From Nostoc sp. S4 (GTDB lineage: Bacteria; Cyanobacteriota; Cyanobacteriia; Cyanobacteriales; Nostocaceae), in contig JAQYWR010000005.1 of NCBI GenBank assembly GCA_029379225.1, positions 62,001 through 126,000 on the forward strand: a DNA stretch of 64,000 bases, read 5' to 3'. Made by a program: the position numbers and the translations under genes. A model generated the notes under the pieces. That model did not search any database, had not been told where the DNA came from, and saw only the letters and a program-made list of their open reading frames with translations. Numbering within the stretch: the stretch's first letter is position 1; each line of letters opens with the position of its first letter. Of the stretch, positions 43,793 to 53,596 are shown in pieces.

Positions 43793-44581
43793 ATGATTAT
43801 TGAAAATAGTGAACTTGTGCTGTCAGTGCGGGATCTGACAGCTAATGTCGATGGAACACCGATTCTCAAGGGTGTGAATCTAGAGGTGCGATCGGGTGAG
43901 ATTCATGCGATTATGGGGCCGAATGGTTCTGGTAAGAGTACCTTCTCTAAGGTGTTAGCTGGACACCCAGCGTATGAAGTGACTGGTGGGGAAGTGATTT
44001 TCCAAGGACAAAATTTGCTGGAGTTGGAACCAGAGGAACGCGCCAGAAGTGGTGTGTTTTTGGCTTTTCAGTATCCTTTGGAAATTCCCGGTGTGAGCAA
44101 TTTGGATTTCTTGCGGGTGGCGTACAATTCCCGGCGAAAAGCACAAGGTTTAGAAGAAATAGACGCATTTGATTTTGACGATTTAATTGAGGAAAAGCTG
44201 GATGTAGTAAAAATGAATGCCGCTTTCCTGAATCGCAGTTTGAATGAAGGATTTTCTGGTGGTGAGAAAAAGCGGAATGAAATTCTGCAAATGGCGTTGC
44301 TAGAACCGAAGTTGGCAATTCTAGATGAAACAGATTCGGGTTTAGATATTGATGCGCTGAAAATTGTAGCCAATGGAGTAAATCAGCTAGCAAGTCCAGA
44401 AAATTCTACAATTTTAATTACCCACTACCAGCGCTTACTCGATTATATTGTGCCAGATTTTGTCCATGTAATGGCAAACGGGCGGATTCTTACTAGTGGT
44501 GGTAAGGAATTGGCACTAGAATTAGAGTCTCGCGGTTATGACTGGGTGCTAGAAGAGTTTGCAGCTGAGGTAGGCGTTTAA
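43793..44581 (+). CDS. sufC: Fe-S cluster assembly ATPase SufC
   Basis: ABC-type ATPase that powers SufBCD. Walker [10 protein letters not shown] is near residues 42-50, Q-loop [15 protein letters not shown], signature [10 protein letters not shown] near 150-159, and the D-loop [13 protein letters not shown]. Length 262 is normal. It ends in TAATG with sufD: the last A of the stop is the A of the sufD ATG, so the two are coupled. Confidence 0.97.
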   Translation: MIIENSELVLSVRDLTANVDGTPILKGVNLEVRSGEIHAIMGPNGSGKSTFSKVLAGHPAYEVTGGEVIFQGQNLLELEPEERARSGVFLAFQYPLEIPGVSNLDFLRVAYNSRRKAQGLEEIDAFDFDDLIEEKLDVVKMNAAFLNRSLNEGFSGGEKKRNEILQMALLEPKLAILDETDSGLDIDALKIVANGVNQLASPENSTILITHYQRLLDYIVPDFVHVMANGRILTSGGKELALELESRGYDWVLEEFAAEVGV

Positions 44582-45939
44582 TGACTATTCAAGTTTCTCC
44601 TAGTCCAATTCCTAACTCGGATGCAGATAATTTGACAGCGACTCTATTGGATAAAGATGATTATCTAACTAACTTGTTAAATCAAGTAGCTGTATCAAAC
44701 ACACAAGGATGGTTGCAAAATTTACGTGAAAGTGCTGCTAATTGGGTACGTCACTCAACAGTCCCTAGTACCCGCGAGGAAGAATGGCGATTTACTGATT
44801 TGTCATCTTTGCGACAGGTGCAGTTTCATGTAGAAACAGTAAATCTCACATCTCCACAATTCGAGATTTTGCCAGAAGCGGCTAATAGTCGTTTAGTTTT
44901 TGTGAACGGTGTTTATGCACCGGGATTATCCGCAGTCGCAGATTTACCGCCTGGGGTAATGGTGAGTAATTTGGCTGGATTACCTGTGGCTGAGCAGGAT
45001 AATCTTCAACAGTATTTAGCTCAAGCTGAAGGAGCGCAGGAAGTTTTTACGGCTCTCAATACTGCGGGAATCACTGATGCAGGGGTGGTTTGGGTGAAGA
45101 AAAATGTAGTAGTTGAGACGCCAATTCATCTAGTATTTGTTGCAGTTACGGGTGAGAGTGCGACGATTTCCCAGCCGCGTTGTTTAGTGGTAGCAGAAAG
45201 TGGCTCGCAAGTGACTTTGGTTGAAGAGTATAGGAACCGTACAGAAGAAAAGGTTTACTTGACTAATGCGGTTACGGAAATTTGGATTGGTGAGAATGCC
45301 GAAGTAAGCCACACTAGGGTTGAGCAAGAAGGTAGAGAGGCTTTTCATATTGGCAAGAGTGCGATCGCTCAAGCTCGTGATAGCCGATATACTTGTCATG
45401 CGATAACTTTCGGTGGAAAATTATCGCGGCACAATTTAGAAATTTTGCAAACTGGCGAGCAAACCCAAACTACTCTCAATGGGTTGACGATGATTTCAGG
45501 CAGACAACTGGCGGATACTCACAGTGCGATCGCTCTGAATTATCCTTATGGTACAAGCAAACAATTGCATAAGTGTATTGTCGGCGATCGCGCTCATGCA
45601 GTATTCAATGGTAAAGTTTTTGTTCCTAAACCAGCGCAGTTGACGGATGCAGCCCAGTTAAATCGCAATTTGCTGCTATCATCAAAAGCCAGAGTCGATA
45701 CCAAACCCCAATTAGAAATTACTGCGGATAATGTCAAATGCGCTCACGGCGCTACCGTCAGTCAATTGGAAGATGATGAAATCTTCTACCTGCAAAGTCG
45801 GGGAATTGACGAAAATGATGCTCGTAAACTGTTAATCAACGCCTTCGCTGCGGAAATTATTAACCAAATACCCATTCCTTCTCTTAGAGAACTATTACTA
45901 AACACAGTCAATAGTCTCAAGTCTTTAGCTAATGACTAA
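44581..45939 (+). CDS. sufD: Fe-S cluster assembly protein SufD
   Basis: Partner of SufB in the SufBCD scaffold. Features are the N-terminal helical part (RESAANWVRHSTVPSTREEEWRFTDLS), the beta-helix core and the C-terminal CAHGATVSQLEDDEIFYLQSRGI with the conserved His and Cys. Length 452 is usual. ATG 44581 overlaps the sufC stop by one base. Confidence 0.96.
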   Translation: MTIQVSPSPIPNSDADNLTATLLDKDDYLTNLLNQVAVSNTQGWLQNLRESAANWVRHSTVPSTREEEWRFTDLSSLRQVQFHVETVNLTSPQFEILPEAANSRLVFVNGVYAPGLSAVADLPPGVMVSNLAGLPVAEQDNLQQYLAQAEGAQEVFTALNTAGITDAGVVWVKKNVVVETPIHLVFVAVTGESATISQPRCLVVAESGSQVTLVEEYRNRTEEKVYLTNAVTEIWIGENAEVSHTRVEQEGREAFHIGKSAIAQARDSRYTCHAITFGGKLSRHNLEILQTGEQTQTTLNGLTMISGRQLADTHSAIALNYPYGTSKQLHKCIVGDRAHAVFNGKVFVPKPAQLTDAAQLNRNLLLSSKARVDTKPQLEITADNVKCAHGATVSQLEDDEIFYLQSRGIDENDARKLLINAFAAEIINQIPIPSLRELLLNTVNSLKSLAND

Positions 45940-45951
45940 TGACTATTATAC

Positions 45952-45971
45952 AGACGCGATTCATCGCGTCT
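45952..45971. repeat. AGACGCGAT palindrome
   Basis: AGACGCGAT and ATCGCGTCT flank TC between sufD and sufS. A common intergenic palindrome in Nostoc-like genomes; related pieces occur near 16758. Confidence 0.7.
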
Positions 45972-45999
45972 CTATCAAAGACTAATAACTAATCTACCA

Positions 46000-47265
46000 A
46001 TGACTTTCACTACTACTAAAACCCTTGCCGATAAAGTTCGTGCTGACTTCCCAATCTTACATCAGGAAGTCAATGAGAAAACGCTAGTTTATCTCGATAA
46101 TGCCGCAACATCCCAAAAACCTTTGCTTGTATTAAATACGCTGCGGGATTATTACGAGCAATATAATGCCAACGTGCATCGGGGTGCCCATACCCTTAGT
46201 GCTAAGGCTACCGATGCTTATGAAGCTGCACGAGACAAAGTTGCTAAATTTATTAATGCTGCATCGCGTCAGGAAATTGTTTACACCCGCAATGCTAGTG
46301 AGGCGATTAATTTAGTTGCTTACAGTTGGGGAATGAATAATTTGCAGCCGGGAGATGAAATTATTCTCTCAGTAATGGAACACCATAGTAATATTGTACC
46401 GTGGCAATTGGTAGCACAAAAGACTGGTGCAGTTTTAAAATTTGTTGAACTAACACCAGATGAAACTTTGGATTTAGAGCAGTTTAAAAAACTGATTTCC
46501 AAGAAAACTAAATTGGTATCATTAGTACATATTTCTAATACCTTGGGTTGTATTAACCCAGTGCAGGAAATTGCTAGTATTGCTCACAGTTACGGTGCGA
46601 AATTCTTAGTCGATGCTTGTCAAAGTGTACCCCACTTTCCCATCGATGTCCAAAAAATAGATTGTGATTGGTTGGTAGCTTCCGGTCATAAAATGTGCGC
46701 TCCAACTGGCATCGGATTTTTGTATGGCAAGTTGGAATTATTACAATCAATGCCGCCATTTTTTGGTGGTGGTGAAATGATTGCAGAAGTGTATTTAGAC
46801 CATTCTACTTATGCAGAATTACCCCATAAATTTGAAGCCGGTACACCTGCGATCGGGGAAGCGATCGCTCTTGGTGCTGCTGTAGATTATCTTAGTAATA
46901 TCGGCATGGATAAAATCCACGCTTACGAAGCTGAATTAACAGCTTATTTATTCCAGCAATTAGAGCAAATTCCCCAAATTAGAATTTACGGGCCAAAACC
47001 AAATGCTCAAGGAGAAGGTAGAGTCGCTTCAGCTACATTCACCGCTGGAGAAGTTCACCCCAACGACTTATCTACATTATTAGATCAAGAAGGTATCGCC
47101 ATTCGTTCTGGACACCACTGCACTCAACCATTACACCGCTACTTAGGGCTTTCTGGAAGCGCACGAGCAAGTTTATCTTTCTACAACACCCGTGAGGAAA
47201 TTGATATTTTTATCAAAGCACTAAAGGAAACACTAGACTTTTTTGCTGAATTCTCTAATTCATAA
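46000..47265 (+). CDS. sufS: Cysteine desulfurase SufS
   Basis: PLP enzyme that takes sulfur from cysteine for the SufBCD scaffold. The PLP lysine is in [12 protein letters not shown] (about residue 228), the catalytic Cys is in [15 protein letters not shown] (about 374), and the PLP pocket in [13 protein letters not shown]. Length 421. Last gene of sufBCDS, 60 bp after sufD with a palindrome between. Confidence 0.96.
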   Translation: MTFTTTKTLADKVRADFPILHQEVNEKTLVYLDNAATSQKPLLVLNTLRDYYEQYNANVHRGAHTLSAKATDAYEAARDKVAKFINAASRQEIVYTRNASEAINLVAYSWGMNNLQPGDEIILSVMEHHSNIVPWQLVAQKTGAVLKFVELTPDETLDLEQFKKLISKKTKLVSLVHISNTLGCINPVQEIASIAHSYGAKFLVDACQSVPHFPIDVQKIDCDWLVASGHKMCAPTGIGFLYGKLELLQSMPPFFGGGEMIAEVYLDHSTYAELPHKFEAGTPAIGEAIALGAAVDYLSNIGMDKIHAYEAELTAYLFQQLEQIPQIRIYGPKPNAQGEGRVASATFTAGEVHPNDLSTLLDQEGIAIRSGHHCTQPLHRYLGLSGSARASLSFYNTREEIDIFIKALKETLDFFAEFSNS

Positions 47266-47416
47266 TTCGTAGTTATAGCAGAAGGCAGAGGGCAGGAGGT
47301 AGAACTATTACTATTCCTAGTATTCACGCTTGTCATTTTGTCCTAAACAGTGTGACTGCTATAAGAATTTATTAATTATGAATTAATAAATTTATTAAGG
47401 GTACAAGTCCCTAAAT

Positions 47417-47559
47417 TTAACGTGAGTTCGACAGAACCTAACCCCAACCCCTTCCCTTGTAAAGAAGGGGCAAAAAATCTCCAACTTGATACCAAAGAAT
47501 AGGTTTTTTAAGCCTCTCCCGGAAGCGGGGTTCTTGAGAATCTATCGAACTGACGTTAA
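47417..47559. mobile_element. Miniature inverted-repeat element (MITE)
   Basis: The ends TTAACGTGAGTTCGACAGA (47417-47435) and TCTATCGAACTGACGTTAA (47541-47559) are inverse complements except for two positions. The 143-bp interior has no transposase and contains CCCCTTCCCTTGTAAAGAAGGGG hairpin arms and CTCTCCCGGAAGCGGGG. The right end supplies the stop codon of the ABC exporter gene. Confidence 0.75.
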
Positions 47560-49376
47560 CTTAAAAGTTCTCCAGTTTCTTGGAGGGAGTGCAAGCGGCG
47601 ATAAATACCCTCGTGACGTAAAAGTTCATCGTGGCTACCCACTTCTACAATCCTTCCTCGATCTAGAACTACAATCTTATCTGCTTCCCGTACTGTACTC
47701 AGACGGTGGGCGATGACAATGGTGGTACAAGTACCCTGAATCGATCGCATCGCTAGCTGAATCGAACGTTCCGATTCATAATCTAAGCTAGAGGTGGCTT
47801 CATCAAAAACTAGCACGTCTGGTTTTACTAGCAGTGCCCTGGCAATTCCCAAGCGTTGTCTTTGTCCTCCAGACAACCGAACGCCTCGTTCCCCGACAAC
47901 GGTGTAATAACCTTCGGGTAAGTGCTGCACTACTTCATCGACTCTGGCAATTTTACAGGCTTCTTGAACCTCCTCCAAACTAGCATCTGGCTTACCGTAA
48001 GTGAGGTTATCCAATACCGTACCGTTAAAAACATCTACTTCTTGATGAACGATCGCTAATCTTCGTCTATATTTACCTACATCTAAAGTACGAATATCTT
48101 GAGCATCAATTAAAATTTCACCTGATTGGGGTTCAAAATATCGCAACAGTAACTTCACTAAAGTAGACTTTCCAGAACCAGAACGCCCCACTAATGCTAC
48201 TGTTTGATATGGCTCAATCAACAAATTAATATCTTGCAAAACTTGACGGTTGGCATGATATCCAAAACTCACATGAGTTAACTCAATTTTTCCGGTAAAT
48301 TGATAAGGTGATTGTGTCTGGTTGCTCTGTTCTAAAAGACTAGCTGAATCTGATGCAGTTGGCTCTTGCAGAAATTCATGAAATCGCAGCATTGAAGAAT
48401 AACGACGGGCAAAAACTTCTGCCAAAGTACTAACAGGTTCTAATTCAGCATATGCCATGTTAGAAAGAGTTAAGGTCATGATAAAGTGACCTAGAGAAAT
48501 TCTCCCGTCTAGCGTTGCTGCTATAGTCAAACCCAGAATTGTAAATACACAAAACTGAATTACAGTTGCTTGCCAAGTATTTAATTTCACATAACCTTTA
48601 TGGATGCGATAATCAACCACCATTAGTTCGCGATCCAAACGTTGCTCTTGCCGCTTAAGTTCCCTAGCTTCTGTAGCAAATGCTTTGACAGTTTTGATAT
48701 TAGTTATCAGTTCGGAAGTGCGGCTTTCAGTGTTCTCTGAATATTTATCCAGACGACTTTCGTACTCAATCAATTGCTGTAAATTCTTCAACGTTAAGCC
48801 GAGAATAATTACAAAGGAAATTAGATATAAAATCGCAATTCGCCACTCAATCGCCAAAATAAATACAAAAATTCCTAATAGACGAATTAGTTTAGGAATT
48901 AACTGTCCGGCGATTTCCGGATACGCCCAAGTGTGGTTAAGAACACCTTTAGCTACTCTGCCGGCGATGCGTCCGGGGTTATTCTCATCATAAAATTCTA
49001 GTGGGAGAGTAAGAACTTTCGCGATCGCTGCTTGATTTTTTTCTCGACGCGACCTAAAAGCTATATCCCAGTGAAACCAAACAGTCAACCAGGGCTGTGT
49101 TGGCGCTTTCACTACGGTGACAAGGAAAATTAAACTCAGTAATACCCCCAAAGATAAAGTTTTATTAACTGGGTAATTGGTGATGTCAGAAAAAATTGCG
49201 ATCGCACTTTCAAGTGGTTTATCCAAGGGTTGATTGGACAAAACGTTTAAAATCTGCCCAATCGCATAAGGTACAACTAAATCAATAACTTCGTAAATGC
49301 TAGATGTTGTAATACTGAAAATACTTAGCTTCCAGTCAGCATGAAAGTAATTGACAATATCTCGAAATGTCGCCAT
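47556..49376 (-). CDS. ABC exporter, fused permease-ATPase
   Basis: Half-size exporter of the MsbA/HlyB type: six membrane segments (residues about 15-330), then the ATPase with Walker A VGRSGSGKST near 391-400, signature RLSGGQRQR near 494-502 and Walker B VLVFDEATSSLD near 514-525. ATG 49376 has GGAAGG eight bases upstream, favouring it over the GTG at 49385. Substrate unknown: lipid, peptide or drug are possible. The last codon and the stop lie in the end of a MITE, so the C-terminus may be altered. Confidence 0.92.
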   Translation of the reverse strand: MATFRDIVNYFHADWKLSIFSITTSSIYEVIDLVVPYAIGQILNVLSNQPLDKPLESAIAIFSDITNYPVNKTLSLGVLLSLIFLVTVVKAPTQPWLTVWFHWDIAFRSRREKNQAAIAKVLTLPLEFYDENNPGRIAGRVAKGVLNHTWAYPEIAGQLIPKLIRLLGIFVFILAIEWRIAILYLISFVIILGLTLKNLQQLIEYESRLDKYSENTESRTSELITNIKTVKAFATEARELKRQEQRLDRELMVVDYRIHKGYVKLNTWQATVIQFCVFTILGLTIAATLDGRISLGHFIMTLTLSNMAYAELEPVSTLAEVFARRYSSMLRFHEFLQEPTASDSASLLEQSNQTQSPYQFTGKIELTHVSFGYHANRQVLQDINLLIEPYQTVALVGRSGSGKSTLVKLLLRYFEPQSGEILIDAQDIRTLDVGKYRRRLAIVHQEVDVFNGTVLDNLTYGKPDASLEEVQEACKIARVDEVVQHLPEGYYTVVGERGVRLSGGQRQRLGIARALLVKPDVLVFDEATSSLDYESERSIQLAMRSIQGTCTTIVIAHRLSTVREADKIVVLDRGRIVEVGSHDELLRHEGIYRRLHSLQETGELLS

Positions 49377-49488
49377 AATGCACACCTTCCAAGAGCGCGA
49401 TCGTTAACTTGGAACTTATAAACTACAATTATACTACAAATTATTTAACGGCTAAAATTTGAAATCACTCCTTTGAAGTAATAAGCAT

Positions 49489-50265
49489 TTATGCAGGGAC
49501 AAATTTTAGGTGATAGCGATAAAGAGCAACTGGGCGAGAACCTGCGGTAAAGTAATTTGGATCTTGCGGTGAAAGATAAACAGCAGTCACTTGATCTGCT
49601 TCAATTGTTGAATTATCTGGAGAAAGTTTATGGTAAGCCGTGGTAGATTCTACAGAGTTTAAATAGGGGCGAGAATTGCCTTTAAATAGTTGTTGAAATA
49701 CCTCTGTAGTAATGAACTTGCCATTAGGAGTAGTTTCTGTAGCCCGTGCAGTCACAATAGAAACTAGTTGATGACTGCTACGCAAGAATGTAATTTGACG
49801 ATTAGGTGAATCTGGATCTACTTTAACTGCTAACACCACTTCCTTTCCTAAAGAAGCCCGTGCTAAATTCAAACTATTAAATGCTCTATCTGCTACTAAA
49901 ATTGATGATTTTTTATCTATCCAAGGGAATATTTTTAACCCAGTGAGACGTGGTTGCTCTTTTACAAATTTTACTAGAAAACTCACAGGTTGATTTAATT
50001 GTCGGCGGTTACCTTCAAACCCAGGCGTAATGATATCTGGTGCTAAAGGCGCAACCAAATCCACCAACGTACTTGTCACTTGCCAAGTACCAGCCATCCA
50101 TTCAGGGTAAACTAAATCACCCGAAGCTGGTTGCACTGAAGTTAATTTTTCCCACCGAGGAAAATTAGCTAAGCGTTGAGACAACTCTCCGGCAATAGCC
50201 TCACCATTCCCCAAAAAAAATAAAATCAGTAAGCAAAAACTCAAAAATACTTTAATTATAAACAT
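49489..50265 (-). CDS. Secreted conserved protein (DUF6816-like)
   Basis: Signal peptide MFIIKVFLSFCLLILFFLGNG with cleavage near ...AIA-GEL, then a globular region containing YPEWMAGTWQVTSTLVDLVAPLAPDIITPGFEGNR (span residues about 52-86). This family is shared by cyanobacteria and chloroplast lumen proteins; I give the DUF number from memory. Function unknown. ATG 50265 is preferred over the TTG at 50271. Single gene. Confidence 0.75.
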   Translation of the reverse strand: MFIIKVFLSFCLLILFFLGNGEAIAGELSQRLANFPRWEKLTSVQPASGDLVYPEWMAGTWQVTSTLVDLVAPLAPDIITPGFEGNRRQLNQPVSFLVKFVKEQPRLTGLKIFPWIDKKSSILVADRAFNSLNLARASLGKEVVLAVKVDPDSPNRQITFLRSSHQLVSIVTARATETTPNGKFITTEVFQQLFKGNSRPYLNSVESTTAYHKLSPDNSTIEADQVTAVYLSPQDPNYFTAGSRPVALYRYHLKFVPA

Positions 50266-50483
50266 GAGCAATTTTGTAATTAAACGTTCATTATTAATTA
50301 AATAAAAATTAATTTATGAGATAATAAAGCACTTAAGATATTGCATATTATTTAAATAGAGAATATGGTCTAATCATTAACTTTATACAGTTTTCAAAAA
50401 ATCTTTGCAACAAAATAAATTTGCTATATGAGCATACAACTGTACGCTCCTACCAACATATAATCTTAAATTCTGGTACAAGC

Positions 50484-50822
50484 ATGACATTGGCACTAGG
50501 CATGATTGAAGTTTACGGCGTTCCCACAGCAGTGGAAGCGGGAGATGCTATGTGTAAAGCTGCCCGTGTCACTCTTGTTGGTTATGAAAATACTGATTTG
50601 GGACGAATTACCGTATTAATTCGAGGGGTTGTAGGCGAGGTGAATGTAGCAGTAACAGCAGGGCTAAAGGCAGCCTTGCGAGTAAACGGCGGTGAGCTGC
50701 TTTCTCATCATATTATTCCCCGCCCTCACGAAAATCTAGAATATGTTTTACCAATTTATCACAGCGTTAACGTCGAACAATTCAGTGCAGATATCCGATT
50801 TCCTCCCCCACTATCTGTTTAG
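50484..50822 (+). CDS. CcmK-like carboxysome shell protein (BMC domain)
   Basis: Bacterial microcompartment hexamer subunit of 112 residues. The N-terminus MTLALGMIEVYGVPTAVEAG, the RVTLVGYE strand, and HIIPRPHENLEYVLPI at the C-terminus are diagnostic. The pore loop reads ENTDLGR where CcmK2 and CcmK1 have KIGSGR, so permeability may differ. It stands alone, away from a ccmKLMN operon; cyanobacteria often keep such extra ccmK copies apart. I do not assign a number. ATG 50484 is chosen over upstream in-frame TTGs. Confidence 0.88.
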   Translation: MTLALGMIEVYGVPTAVEAGDAMCKAARVTLVGYENTDLGRITVLIRGVVGEVNVAVTAGLKAALRVNGGELLSHHIIPRPHENLEYVLPIYHSVNVEQFSADIRFPPPLSV

Positions 50823-50827
50823 ATAAA

Positions 50828-51232
50828 TTAAATTTCTGCTGGTAAAGGTTGCCAAATTTCCCCATACTTTTCTTTTAAAGTCTGCCAATTTTCTACTTGC
50901 CCTGGTTCATATTCTCCTGGCTTACCCCATTGTAAAAATAGGCTTAAAGCCGGCTCTTGTTTATCATCTAAAAACCGAATAGCATAGGTTGTAAAATTAC
51001 CTCTTTTTGCTTCGCCCATTTCAAATTTAACTTGAGTAATTTTGTCCATATTCAAGTGAAATTCAAAGCCTTCGGTGTGCATATTCGCATATTTTCCTTT
51101 GGATAATTCAGCATAAAATAGCTTTTCTAACTTCCCCCTTGCTTCTAAAACAGCAGCGCTGCTAGTAACAATTAAACGTAAAGTTCCGAGATTTTCACAA
51201 GCTTCTAAAAATTCTTTTAATGTTGTGGTCAT
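50828..51232 (-). CDS. ChuX/HutX-like heme-utilisation family protein
   Basis: A 134-residue protein whose strands EFHLNMDKITQVKFE and YAIRFLDDKQEPALSLFLQW resemble the C-terminal half of HemS/ChuX heme-binding proteins. The N-terminal helix (LKEFLEACENLGTLRLIVTSS) and the tail (NWQTLKEKYGEIWQPL) fit as well. No heme ligand is firmly identified. The assignment comes from memory of the fold signature, so another small alpha/beta family is possible. It converges with the CcmK-like gene. Confidence 0.5.
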   Translation of the reverse strand: MTTTLKEFLEACENLGTLRLIVTSSAAVLEARGKLEKLFYAELSKGKYANMHTEGFEFHLNMDKITQVKFEMGEAKRGNFTTYAIRFLDDKQEPALSLFLQWGKPGEYEPGQVENWQTLKEKYGEIWQPLPAEI

Positions 51233-51302
51233 TTGTTATTTGTCCTTTGTCATTAGTTATTAGTCATTGAATACTGGTTATTTCTCCCCAATTCTTTGAT
51301 CC

Positions 51303-52256
51303 TTATTTTTCATATTGTTCGTAAGCAGCCACAATTCGCTGAACTAAAGGATGGCGCACGACATCTTTTTGGGAAAATTCACAAAAGGCAATGCCTTCAA
51401 CATGTTTTAAAATTTGCAACGCTATTGTTAAGCCTGATGGTTGGTTGAGTGGCAAGTCGGTTTGGGTAATATCACCTGTAATCACCATTTTGGAACGGAA
51501 GCCTAAACGAGTCAAAACCATTTTCATCTGACCGGGTGTAGTATTTTGGGCTTCATCTACAATTACAAAGGCGTTATTGAGAGTACGTCCCCGCATATAG
51601 GCGAGTGGTGCAACTTCAATCACACCGCGTTCGATTAAATTGGGTATTTTTTCGGGGTCAATGAATTCATAAATAGCATCATAAAGTGGGCGAAGATAGG
51701 GGTTGACTTTCTGCTGCAAGTCTCCAGGTAAAAAGCCGAGTCGTTCGCCAGCTTCCACCGCAGGGCGAGTTAAAATGAGTTTTTCAAACTGGTTAGCTAG
51801 GAGTGCTTGAACGGCAACAATCACAGCGAGATAAGTCTTACCAGTACCAGCAGGGCCAACACCAAAGATAAGGTCACGTCTGCGTATTGCGTCGATGTAC
51901 TGACGTTGGCGAAAGGTTTTAGCCCGGATTTCATCGCCTCGGCGACTTTTGGCGAGGACATCTCGCTGTAAATCTTGCAGTTCCCCTTGCCGATCGCTAT
52001 CCAAAGCTTGACGAGCTGTTAAAATATCGGCACTGGAGATAGAATTGCCTTTAGTCCAGAGTTCTTCAAGCGATCGCACTAATTTACTAGCCAGATCGAT
52101 TTGCTTATCTGTACCAGAAATCAGTAATTCTTGCCCGCGCAGTACCAAGTTAGCTCCTGTTTGCCGAGATAGGTATTTGAGATTTTCTTCTCCATCTCCT
52201 GCTAGAGCGATCGCACTCGGAATATTCGGCAACTGAATTGTTAAAGCACCTACCAT
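51303..52256 (-). CDS. phoH: PhoH family RNA-related ATPase
   Basis: P-loop ATPase widely kept beside ribosome and RNA genes, probably acting with YbeY-type RNA maturation. N-terminal KH-like domain (IALAGDGEENLKYLSRQTGANLVLRG), then Walker A GPAGTGKT near residues 142-149, Walker B AFVIVDEAQN near 235-244, and sensor KMVITGDITQTDLP near 259-272. ATG 52256 (MVGALTIQLPN) is chosen over the GTG at 52280. It follows the ffh-rpsP-KH genes in the cyanobacterial order, 470 bp downstream of the KH gene. Confidence 0.93.
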   Translation of the reverse strand: MVGALTIQLPNIPSAIALAGDGEENLKYLSRQTGANLVLRGQELLISGTDKQIDLASKLVRSLEELWTKGNSISSADILTARQALDSDRQGELQDLQRDVLAKSRRGDEIRAKTFRQRQYIDAIRRRDLIFGVGPAGTGKTYLAVIVAVQALLANQFEKLILTRPAVEAGERLGFLPGDLQQKVNPYLRPLYDAIYEFIDPEKIPNLIERGVIEVAPLAYMRGRTLNNAFVIVDEAQNTTPGQMKMVLTRLGFRSKMVITGDITQTDLPLNQPSGLTIALQILKHVEGIAFCEFSQKDVVRHPLVQRIVAAYEQYEK

Positions 52257-52727
52257 AGTAATTTTAGATTTTGGTCGCACCTTTAGTGCGCCCAGAGCAA
52301 AATTTAGATTTTGGATTTTGAAATTGTTTTTTTAGTACTTTTACTTTTAAAGCTTGCAGCATACCCTACCCCTTGTGAATGGAATAAATTTTAATTACAC
52401 TCATACCTCTATAAAACGAGCAAGCTAAGCGTAGCTTGTCGCAGATAGTACTCGGCTTAGCTAGGCTTAGCAAATTAAAATTCTTAAGCTGCAATCCAAC
52501 AATGGGTACAGTCAATTTAAAAGATGCTCACTAACACGGCAAATCGTTACTCTATAACAAATCTCAAATCCAAAAATGATTGACATTCAGGACATATCGC
52601 CGACTTTCAAAAATATGGGATTGGTGAAAGGCTTAAAAAAGACATAAAATCTTTGTGCCACTTTTCCATTTCCACAATAATTCTGAGCGGAGTTAACCAC
52701 AACCGCTCAGATTTCTTTAGTTTTAAT
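52257..52727. other. Intergenic region with small palindromes
   Basis: No gene. A 52401-52470 stretch rich in AAGCTAAGCGTAGCTT and GGCTTAGC pieces is repeat-like. A strong hairpin at 52682-52711 follows the KH gene. The phoH promoter should lie near 52260-52330. Confidence 0.5.
52682..52711. terminator. Hairpin downstream of the KH gene
   Basis: TCTGAGCGG pairs perfectly with CCGCTCAGA around a 12-base loop. On the plus strand a T-rich tract follows; on the minus strand it stands 17 bases after the KH gene stop. Confidence 0.6.
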
Positions 52728-53159
52728 CTAGCGAATGCGGGGTTTAACAATGGGTTTAGGCCCATTTATTCGCGGTTCTCTTGTTTTTGGCGGTGGCGGC
52801 GATCGGTCTTCTGTATCTTCATCAAAAGACATACCCTCCCGTTCTGGAGTAGTGCTGCCATAGATATCCAGGTATACCGATTGCCCAGCTGCGGCTGCGG
52901 CTGCGGCAATTACTGTACGAATCGCCTGAATATTGCGTCCTCCTCGACCAAACACTTTTCCTTTATCCACGCTTTCAAAGGCGATGCGAATCCAAACCCG
53001 ATTCAGGGTATGAGAAATTTCACTATCAACGCTTAAAGTCTCTGGAGATTCTAAAAACGGCTGCACCAAAAATTTAACCAGCCCAACATAGTTGGGACTA
53101 GCTGGGGATTTGTTTGTGAAATTATGATGAGGCTGTGGCACTGACCTGTTCAAAAACAT
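52728..53159 (-). CDS. khpA: KH-domain RNA-binding protein (KhpA type)
   Basis: Small RNA-binding protein. The KH signature [18 protein letters not shown] is near residues 67-84, followed by [15 protein letters not shown]. The C-terminal tail from about 105 is rich in Pro, Arg and Glu. It starts at ATG 53159, overlapping the rpsP 3-prime end by 38 bp; the family partner YlqC usually sits beside rpsP, and that order is kept here. The first 25 residues are poorly conserved, so a later start is possible. Confidence 0.88.
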   Translation of the reverse strand: MFLNRSVPQPHHNFTNKSPASPNYVGLVKFLVQPFLESPETLSVDSEISHTLNRVWIRIAFESVDKGKVFGRGGRNIQAIRTVIAAAAAAAGQSVYLDIYGSTTPEREGMSFDEDTEDRSPPPPKTREPRINGPKPIVKPRIR

Positions 53160-53382
53160 TGGCTTTTACTAAGATGCGACGTACTGTGTCAGTGGGTTGA
53201 GCGCCTTGTTGTAGTCGCTTGACGATCCCGGCAACATCTAGTCGCACTTCATCGGTTCTGGGGTTGTAGAATCCCAATTCTTCTAGGGGACGACCATCGC
53301 GACGAGCGAGGTTATTAATCGCGACAATGCGGTAACTTGCTTCCCGTTTTTTACCGTATCGCTTCAAGCGCAGTTTGATCAT
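53122..53382 (-). CDS. rpsP: 30S ribosomal protein S16
   Basis: Binds 16S rRNA and helps small-subunit assembly. [20 protein letters not shown] and the REEL-like [17 protein letters not shown] stretches are diagnostic. Length 86 fits cyanobacteria. It lies between ffh and the KH gene, with its end overlapping the KH start. Confidence 0.98.
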   Translation of the reverse strand: MIKLRLKRYGKKREASYRIVAINNLARRDGRPLEELGFYNPRTDEVRLDVAGIVKRLQQGAQPTDTVRRILVKANVFEQVSATASS

Positions 53383-53483
53383 GGCTGAAGAATCATTCTC
53401 CTATTCGTTAAGTATGCCGAAATGCTAATTCTAGCACTCGTCTAGTGTTTGCTGCTATTTGTCATTAGTTATTAGTCACTTGT

Positions 53484-53545
53484 ACTGAGCGTTCGCGCAG
53501 CGTCTCTGTTAGGAGAAGCCGTTGGCGCAGTCTCTGGTAGAGAAG
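53484..53545. repeat. GAGCGTTCGCGCAGCGTCTC-type intergenic repeat
   Basis: A compact repeat with CGTTCGCGCAGCGTCTCT and the GTTGGCGCAGTCTCTGGTAGAGAAG half, found widely in Nostoc spacers, preceded by TCATTAGTTATTAGTCA heptamer units. It separates rpsP from ffh. Confidence 0.65.
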
Positions 53546-53596
53546 TATTGGTCATTTGTTTTTCTTTGCGTAAGAGCATCTCCTCATCTCCAATGC

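Noticed and set aside
47486..47716. Plus-strand frame of 76 codons
   Set aside because: It is read from MITE sequence and the antisense of the ABC exporter; no start signal.
47556..49376. ABC exporter as the RiPP transporter
   Set aside because: It lies more than 7 kb from the cluster with the conserved phoH-ffh block between, and it lacks a visible C39 peptidase domain.
52653..53036. Plus-strand 127-residue frame across the KH gene
   Set aside because: Cysteine- and phenylalanine-rich shadow of the real KH and spacer sequence.
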